Source of the DNA: Chloroflexia bacterium
GTDB lineage: Bacteria > Chloroflexota > Chloroflexia > Thermomicrobiales > CFX8
Assembly: GCA_013696045.1 (NCBI GenBank)
Contig: JACCZH010000433.1
Location: forward strand, 1 to 9,452
Reading direction: 5' to 3'
DNA length: 9,452 bases
Within the stretch, counting starts at the first letter, position 1; every line of letters starts with the position of its first letter. Made by a program: the position numbers and the translations under genes. The notes below the pieces were generated by a model. It did not search any database and was not told where the DNA came from. It saw only the letters and a program-made list of their open reading frames with translations. Below, in pieces: positions 5,506 to 9,452 of this stretch.

Positions 5506-6183
5506 TTACCCGGTATACGCACACATTCCGACCCTCGGCGAGTTCACCACCGGCAACAACATCTCCTCACCACATTCGTGATTCTGAGCACACTCCGCGC
5601 ACAGCCAGCCTGCCCCCTCCCAACTGCATATGGAGCACACCTGGATGGCTGGTTGTCCGCATTCGTTGCAGGGTATCTCAGGCGGTTCGTTGCGAGCCAG
5701 CATCTTTACTGGTTCACCCCTTGCCGCCCCTTCTCGAGCGGAGACCGTTCTCAACCTCAAGTCGGTAGTCGTGCCGAAATCGTATTGGTGCGAAAATTTC
5801 TCGCCTGGAGCCAGCACGTCGCCAAGCTGTATCCTATGCATGCTCTCGTCGTCCATGTCAAAGCCGAAGCCCGGCTCTGTGTACGACATGTAGCTTGTCC
5901 CACCAATGTCAAAAGCACTCAGGTGCCCGCAGCACTCAAGCCAGGTCTGGCGCAAGAAACCGTCCAGCTCGATGAGCGTTGCCTCAGCTGGAGCCTCCAG
6001 GTGCATCCAGTACATGGGCTCATACCGTCCTTCGACGGCAATGTGCAACAAGGAGCCTGTTTTCCGGCCTGAGTCTGCAGTCGCCGTCCGTTGTTTACAT
6101 GTTTGCAGGTGTCTGGTCATTCCTGACTTGCTGAACTCGCCATTGCAAAAGAAACACTTGCCTTTGGAAGTTTGCCTTGGCAT
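5506..6183 (-). CDS. pRiA4b ORF-3-like (MM3350-type domain) protein with zinc-binding ends
   Basis: The 225-aa protein starts at ATG 6183, preceded at 6 nt by a perfect AGGAGG SD (6190-6195). An upstream in-frame GTG (6198) would put the SD inside the gene and is rejected. Residues 10-29 form a C-x2-C-x11-H-x3-C zinc-finger-like motif. Residues 46-150 match the plasmid pRiA4b ORF-3/MM3350 domain: YWMHLEAPAEATL, LDGFLRQTWLECCGHLSAF, GDVLAPGEKFSHQYDFGTTTDLRL. Residues 172-204 contain CxxC pairs (C172/C175, C183/C186, C195/C198) plus H202 and C204, consistent with a treble-clef or B-box-like zinc site. The end, NSPRVGMCAYTG, is a tail I recall from this family. Function is unknown. Members occur on plasmids and mobile elements as well as chromosomes. 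Confidence 0.88.
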   Translation of the reverse strand: MPRQTSKGKCFFCNGEFSKSGMTRHLQTCKQRTATADSGRKTGSLLHIAVEGRYEPMYWMHLEAPAEATLIELDGFLRQTWLECCGHLSAFDIGGTSYMSYTEPGFGFDMDDESMHRIQLGDVLAPGEKFSHQYDFGTTTDLRLRTVSAREGAARGEPVKMLARNEPPEIPCNECGQPAIQVCSICSWEGAGWLCAECAQNHECGEEMLLPVVNSPRVGMCAYTG

Positions 6184-6434
6184 GTTGAGCCTCCTCACTG
6201 CTCATCATGGGTTGCGGATAGGTGGCTTAAGCGGATGGGGCGGTCGGTAGAAGCATATCCGCTTTCGCCAGGCTTCAATTCCGGTGCTCGGTTGATTGGG
6301 AGTCGAGGGGCCTGGTATTGGTGCGGGTTAGATGAAGGACGCAAGCAATGAGCCAGTAGGCAATGGCTTGTTTGAGCGAATAGCTTTTCTCAGCCAGATT
6401 GGACGACGAGCAGAAGGCTTTTGCCACACGGGAA
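6184..6434. other. Non-coding stretch between two minus-strand genes
   Basis: This 251-nt region between the YdhR-like gene and the MM3350-type gene holds no supported gene. Reading frames crossing it are shadows of the neighbour or lack SD sites. On the minus strand a TTGAAG (6278-6273) and TATGCT (6257-6252) pair exists with a 15-nt spacer. It could be a poor promoter for the downstream gene, but the spacing is short. No clear terminator follows the YdhR-like gene, so read-through is possible. Confidence 0.5.
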
Positions 6435-6818
6435 TTAACCGACCTGGGTAACAACCGGAATGGTGTCGCCCTGCCAAACGGGCGAGACCTCGCCGGGAGC
6501 GCCATCCGACGCTTGCATGACCATGGCGCTCTCGGCAATGGGTGCGCCGGTGCTCGTGAGCGTGGAGAAGAGCCGGACGTAAAAGTTTGAGACCCTTGGG
6601 TTCGTCGCCAGCGCCCGCATCCGGCCACTTCTCAAGAACCCTTCGGCGGCCAGGCTCGTGACGAATACATGGAATCCGCCGATAGTTGAGCCATCGCGCA
6701 TCCAAGTATTCGTCACGAGCCCGCTCGCCTCGTTTAAGATGTCAGCAAACCCGTTGAACGTTTTCGTGAGCTCGCCACCGCCACCGGAAAATTCGAACGT
6801 CATGAACACTGCATGCAT
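6435..6818 (-). CDS. YdhR/ABM-like dimeric alpha-beta barrel protein (putative monooxygenase-type)
   Basis: The 127-aa protein starts at ATG 6818, with AGGAG (6825-6829) 6 nt upstream. The first 88 residues follow the small ferredoxin-like barrel pattern of YdhR and antibiotic-biosynthesis monooxygenases: MHAVFMTFEFSG (1-12), ASGLVTNTWMRDG (31-43), GGFHVFVTSLAAEGFL (47-62), and NPRVSNFYVRLFSTL (73-87). Such proteins are usually cytoplasmic homodimers of about 100 aa, and their substrates are often unknown. The 35-residue C-terminal extension is unusual and shows no recognised motif. Two coding segments (residues 33-40 and 49-56) form arms of a near-perfect inverted repeat in the DNA. Enzyme activity is family-based inference; some relatives are not oxygenases. 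Confidence 0.75.
   Translation of the reverse strand: MHAVFMTFEFSGGGGELTKTFNGFADILNEASGLVTNTWMRDGSTIGGFHVFVTSLAAEGFLRSGRMRALATNPRVSNFYVRLFSTLTSTGAPIAESAMVMQASDGAPGEVSPVWQGDTIPVVTQVG
6653..6721. repeat. 21-bp quasi-palindrome inside the YdhR-like gene
   Basis: Bases 6653-6673 and 6701-6721 are reverse complements at 20 of 21 positions. The outer 16 bp (6653-6668 with 6706-6721) are perfect, then comes one mismatch, then four more pairs. The 27-nt spacer encodes family-typical residues. The mRNA would form a long, stable hairpin about 97 nt into the coding region. Confidence 0.93.
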
Positions 6819-6951
6819 GGCTTGCTCCTATGCCGAATACGCGCGTTCAGGGCAGATGTTGCCTTAACGTGATTGTAGTATAGGCTCGCAGGGTGGGACT
6901 GTGGGGCACAAGTCGGATACAAATCTGGGTACAACTGGCGTTCAGGTGGCA

Positions 6952-6973
6952 ACTATCCGGCTAAACGGATAGT
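6952..6973. promoter_or_regulatory. Perfect 8-bp inverted repeat upstream of the coiled-coil gene
   Basis: ACTATCCG (6952-6959) and CGGATAGT (6966-6973) flank a 6-base GCTAAA loop, about 50 nt before the start at 7025. It lies between two divergent genes (minus start at 6818, plus start at 7025). It could be an operator for either gene or a leader hairpin. No convincing promoter hexamers were found next to it. Confidence 0.45.
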
Positions 6974-7024
6974 CAGTGCGGTATCGTCAGCATCGATAAC
7001 CAGCGTTGAAGAGAGGAGATGGAT

Positions 7025-7246
7025 ATGGCACGAGGTGACGACAGCGGAGACCGTCTGAAAGAGCTTGAGCGCCGGGCAAGCGTCCATGACCGTGAGATCG
7101 TCATGCTGGCCGACACGATTAAAGAGCTCGCCGGCCAGGTGCAGCAGCTTGCCCAGGCCCAGGTGCAAATCATTAACAGCCACGACGATTTGATCCAGAA
7201 GATCGTTCAGGTGGACGAGACGCTTAACCAGATGCGTCAAGGGTGA
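7025..7246 (+). CDS. Small coiled-coil protein of unknown function
   Basis: The 73-aa protein starts at ATG 7025, with SD AGAGGAG (7012-7018) 6 nt away. The in-frame ATG at 7019 touches the SD and is less likely. From residue 9 to 70 the sequence is one long heptad-like helix (RLKELERRASVHDREIVML, then IKELAGQVQQLAQ, then LIQKIVQVDETLNQM), so a parallel or antiparallel coiled-coil oligomer is likely. It is somewhat like SlyX or other small coiled-coil proteins, without a match I can name. No membrane segment or signal peptide is seen. The coding phase is supported by the strong SD and the regular helix pattern. Confidence 0.75.
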   Translation: MARGDDSGDRLKELERRASVHDREIVMLADTIKELAGQVQQLAQAQVQIINSHDDLIQKIVQVDETLNQMRQG

Positions 7247-7376
7247 TGAGCGAGATATCCAACCAGAGTCCCCTGGTAAAACAGACCTGCTATCAACTAC
7301 GCTTCTCAGCGCGGTCGATCTGTTGTGTCATGTCCGGCCAGGGTGGGTGTATATCCGCCGGATGAGAGGCCTGTTA

Positions 7377-9194
7377 ATGTTTCGTTCGAGCTCCAGGCCG
7401 TTCACCGGCGTGTTTGTGCTGGTCTTCTTCCTATCTATAGTGCTTCAGGTCACGGTTAATGTGGCGGGAGCTCAGGCTACCGGCACGGACTCTGCCGAGG
7501 TCCACCATCTCGGACCACCGCCAGACGCCTGGCAATCGAGGCTAACTGACGATCGCGATTTGCAGCTTGTCATCGGTACGGACGAGCGCGTGCGGATCAG
7601 CCCGACCAATGTACGGCCCTACCAATCAATTGCCTACCTTGAGGCCTGGGACGACGACACGGGCAGGGCCTTCACCTGCACCGCCACCTTCATCGGCCCG
7701 AAAACCTTGCTGACGGCGGCCCACTGTCTCTGGATCGACGAGTTCGGCGGCTGGCCCAGTGGCGTTGCCATTGCGCCTGGCAAGGATGGTGACGATAATC
7801 CGTTTGGTGTTGAGTTTGCCGACAAGCTCTGGGTTCCAAATGGCTGGAAGGACGCCACCGGCAACAGCGCCGAGCGCTTCAAATGGGATTTTGCATTAGT
7901 AACGCTTGCGTCGGCCACGCCCGGCGAAACCGTTGGCGCACTGGAAATCGGCGTCTTCAGCGACGCGACGCTCCAAGCCGAAGATTTTAACCCCGTCACC
8001 AGCGGATATCCCGGTGACAAGCAGTGGGGCACGCAATGGACCAGCACCCAGCCATCCTTCGACAAAATCGACGCCACCCATCTCCAGAACTCCATCGACG
8101 CTTTCCAGGGCCAGAGCGGCTCGGGCGTATGGAGCGCGAATGACGGCCGCATCGCCGGCATTGTCTCGTTTGAGACGCGCACGAAGAACTATGCCTTGCG
8201 CATTGACCAGCGTGTGCTCGACAGTCTGCTGTGTGCCTGTGATCTGCTGCAATGCGAATTCAACTACAGCATTGAGGGCAACGTGCCGGATTCACAACCC
8301 ACGCCGGGCTCGACGCCGGCCACCCCACCGCAGCCGACGCCACTTCCGGAACCGCCACCATCTCTCCCGCCCGGCCCAACACCGGCTCCAGCCTTAACAG
8401 ACAGTGCCACGTTTGACGCTGCCTGGGAACGCACCGACCGCCCGGTCTCTGACGGCGCGGCCAACCGCACCTGGATGTGGGGCCCGGAGGCATTTACAGC
8501 CCCAGTCAGGGAGCTCTACGCAGACTCCCCTGGTGGGCAACGCGCCGTGCAATATTTCGACAAGTCGCGCATGGAGATCACCAACCCCGGCGGCGACCCG
8601 AGCTCAGTCTGGTACGTCACCAACGGTTTGCTGGTGCGCGAGCTGATCACCGGCGAGCTCCAGACCGGCGACGGCAGCTTCGAGAGCCATCAACCAGCCA
8701 ACGTCAACGTGGCCGGCGACGCCGGTGATCTCAACGGCCCAACCTACGCCACATTCAACGGTCTGCTACAAGCGCCGGCCCACGCCGAAGGCGCCGCCGT
8801 CACCCAACGGCTTGACCGCTCCGGAACGGTAAGCAACGATCCCTCGCTGGGCACGCGCGGCGTCACCGCCACACGCTACGTGCCGGAGAGCGGCCACACC
8901 GTCGCATCGGTCTTCTGGACCTTCATGAACGCCGAAGACATCGTGTTCGAGAACGGCGGCTTCACCAGCGGCCCCCTCTTCCAGAACCCCTTCTACGCCA
9001 CCGGCCTCCCCATCTCCGAACCCTACTGGGCCACCGTCAAGGTAGCCGGAAACGAGAAGAACGTCCTCATCCAGGCCTTCGAGCGCCGGGTGCTGACCTA
9101 CACCCCAGACAACGCCGCCGGCTGGCAGGTCGAGGCGGGGAACGTGGGGCAGCACTATTATCAATGGCAGTATGTGGAGATTGCCGGCGAGTAA
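7377..9194 (+). CDS. Secreted V8/glutamyl-endopeptidase-like serine protease with C-terminal Chloroflexota-type domain
   Basis: The 605-aa exported protease starts at ATG 7377, with GAGAGG (7364-7369) 7 nt before it. Upstream in-frame ATG 7362 and TTG 7323 have weaker sites. Residues 1-34 form a signal peptide: RSSSR, a hydrophobic core GVFVLVFFLSIVLQVTV, then VAGAQA with likely cleavage near residue 34. The trypsin-fold catalytic triad is H116 (LLTAAHCLW), D171 (WDFALVTL) and S247 (GQSGSGVW, the V8-type equivalent of GDSGGP). C101 and C117 may form a disulfide next to the His. A proline-rich linker spans about 304-340. Residues about 346-605 form a domain I recognise from secreted Chloroflexota proteins (RAVQYFDKSRMEI, NGLLVRELITGELQ, YATGLPISEPYW, VLIQAFERRVLTYTPDN). 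That domain may bind the cell envelope or polymers. The target is unknown; the C-terminal domain is recalled, not searched. Confidence 0.9.
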   Translation: MFRSSSRPFTGVFVLVFFLSIVLQVTVNVAGAQATGTDSAEVHHLGPPPDAWQSRLTDDRDLQLVIGTDERVRISPTNVRPYQSIAYLEAWDDDTGRAFTCTATFIGPKTLLTAAHCLWIDEFGGWPSGVAIAPGKDGDDNPFGVEFADKLWVPNGWKDATGNSAERFKWDFALVTLASATPGETVGALEIGVFSDATLQAEDFNPVTSGYPGDKQWGTQWTSTQPSFDKIDATHLQNSIDAFQGQSGSGVWSANDGRIAGIVSFETRTKNYALRIDQRVLDSLLCACDLLQCEFNYSIEGNVPDSQPTPGSTPATPPQPTPLPEPPPSLPPGPTPAPALTDSATFDAAWERTDRPVSDGAANRTWMWGPEAFTAPVRELYADSPGGQRAVQYFDKSRMEITNPGGDPSSVWYVTNGLLVRELITGELQTGDGSFESHQPANVNVAGDAGDLNGPTYATFNGLLQAPAHAEGAAVTQRLDRSGTVSNDPSLGTRGVTATRYVPESGHTVASVFWTFMNAEDIVFENGGFTSGPLFQNPFYATGLPISEPYWATVKVAGNEKNVLIQAFERRVLTYTPDNAAGWQVEAGNVGQHYYQWQYVEIAGE

Positions 9195-9416
9195 AATGGT
9201 CCCTTGAGGCGGCCATTCCTCGCTCATTCGTCGTCAAAAACGGCTTGTTCCGAGATGGGACACATTTCCTATGTTCTGTCTAACGTAAATCGAGTATGAT
9301 CCTGCCGTTGCAGTGGAACCAAGTACCATTCTGCATCCTTTTGACGGGTTGGCAAATATCTGTTTGGTAACGGGCGGCGTATGCTGCCTGTTCAGTGTGG
9401 AATGGAAAGCGTTTCT

Positions 9417-9452
9417 ATGCGTATCCGGCTGCTCGTTTTCGTGCTGCTGTTG
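9417..9452 (+). CDS. Start of an exported protein (3' end outside window)
   Basis: ATG 9417 opens MRIRLLVFVLLL, a classic signal-peptide start with two arginines and a hydrophobic core, running off the window. GGAA bases in front (9400-9407) give only a weak SD. Two in-frame ATGs at 9381 and 9402 could be earlier starts. The 222 nt between this start and the protease stop hold no other gene, no clear terminator and no convincing promoter. Confidence 0.5.
   Translation, partial: MRIRLLVFVLLL

Noticed and set aside
6275..6628. Minus-strand open frame overlapping the YdhR-like gene
   Set aside because: It is a shadow frame with low-complexity Arg/Ser/Pro composition and no SD; the YdhR frame has both SD and family motifs.
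6859..6884. Possible plus-strand promoter TTGCCT...TATAGG before the coiled-coil gene
   Set aside because: The spacer is only 14 nt and matches are poor. Minus-strand -10-like hexamers here also lack a -35.
7262..7277. Small hairpin ACCAG/CTGGT after the coiled-coil gene as terminator
   Set aside because: Only 5 bp and no T run.
9295..9300. TATGAT as a -10 for the last gene
   Set aside because: No -35 at proper spacing and more than 100 nt from the start; TTGACG at 9341 likewise has no matching -10.
1..9452. CRISPR arrays, IS elements, tRNA or rRNA genes
   Set aside because: No regularly spaced repeats, no transposase frame with terminal repeats, and no tRNA/rRNA-like sequence was seen on either strand.

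Overview
The window looks like chromosomal DNA of a bacterium with moderately high GC. It is most likely a Chloroflexota member, possibly of the Thermomicrobia/Sphaerobacter type. The grounds are a secreted V8-like protease carrying a C-terminal domain of a kind I associate with secreted Chloroflexota proteins, a family-5 ABC solute-binding protein, frequent GTG/TTG starts, and good Shine-Dalgarno (SD) sites. The taxonomic call is inference, and no rRNA or tRNA gene is visible.

Layout: (1) 1-948, the 3' part of a peptide/solute-binding ABC protein, followed by a strong stem-loop. (2) 1033-2661, the most unusual part: a two-gene unit (gene A about 160 aa, gene B about 113 aa) present twice in tandem. 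All four genes are on the plus strand. A overlaps B in each unit, and only 2 nt separate the units. The A copies are about 52% identical and the B copies about 64% identical (hand-counted). Gene A has a general resemblance to BECR-fold (barnase/EndoU/RelE-like) RNase toxins of the DUF4258/PBECR type. Gene B resembles DUF2283 proteins, which are often neighbours of DUF4258 genes. I therefore propose a duplicated, possibly undescribed toxin-antitoxin-like module, but this rests on motif reading only. (3) 2667-3134, a GNAT acetyltransferase directly behind the second unit. (4) 3228-4640 (minus), an M28 family metallopeptidase with all zinc ligands. (5) 4894-5316 (minus), a small helical DUF4760-like protein with a terminator behind it and a leader that can fold over its own ribosome-binding site. 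(6) 5506-6183 (minus), a pRiA4b ORF-3/MM3350-like protein framed by two zinc-binding modules. (7) 6435-6818 (minus), a YdhR/ABM-type small barrel protein whose coding region contains a striking 21-bp quasi-palindrome. (8) 7025-7246, a 73-aa coiled-coil protein. (9) 7377-9194, a secreted V8/glutamyl-endopeptidase-like serine protease. (10) 9417-end, the first codons of a further exported protein.

The genes do not form one pathway. Nutrient uptake and proteolysis genes (solute-binding protein, M28 peptidase, secreted protease) flank small accessory genes. The A-B-A-B-GNAT block looks like a single transcription unit, because every junction overlaps or is only a few bases long. Part of the first A gene is only about 45% GC, which suits acquired accessory DNA. 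All gene borders were set by eye from start codons and SD spacing. All family assignments come from memory of motifs, not from searches.
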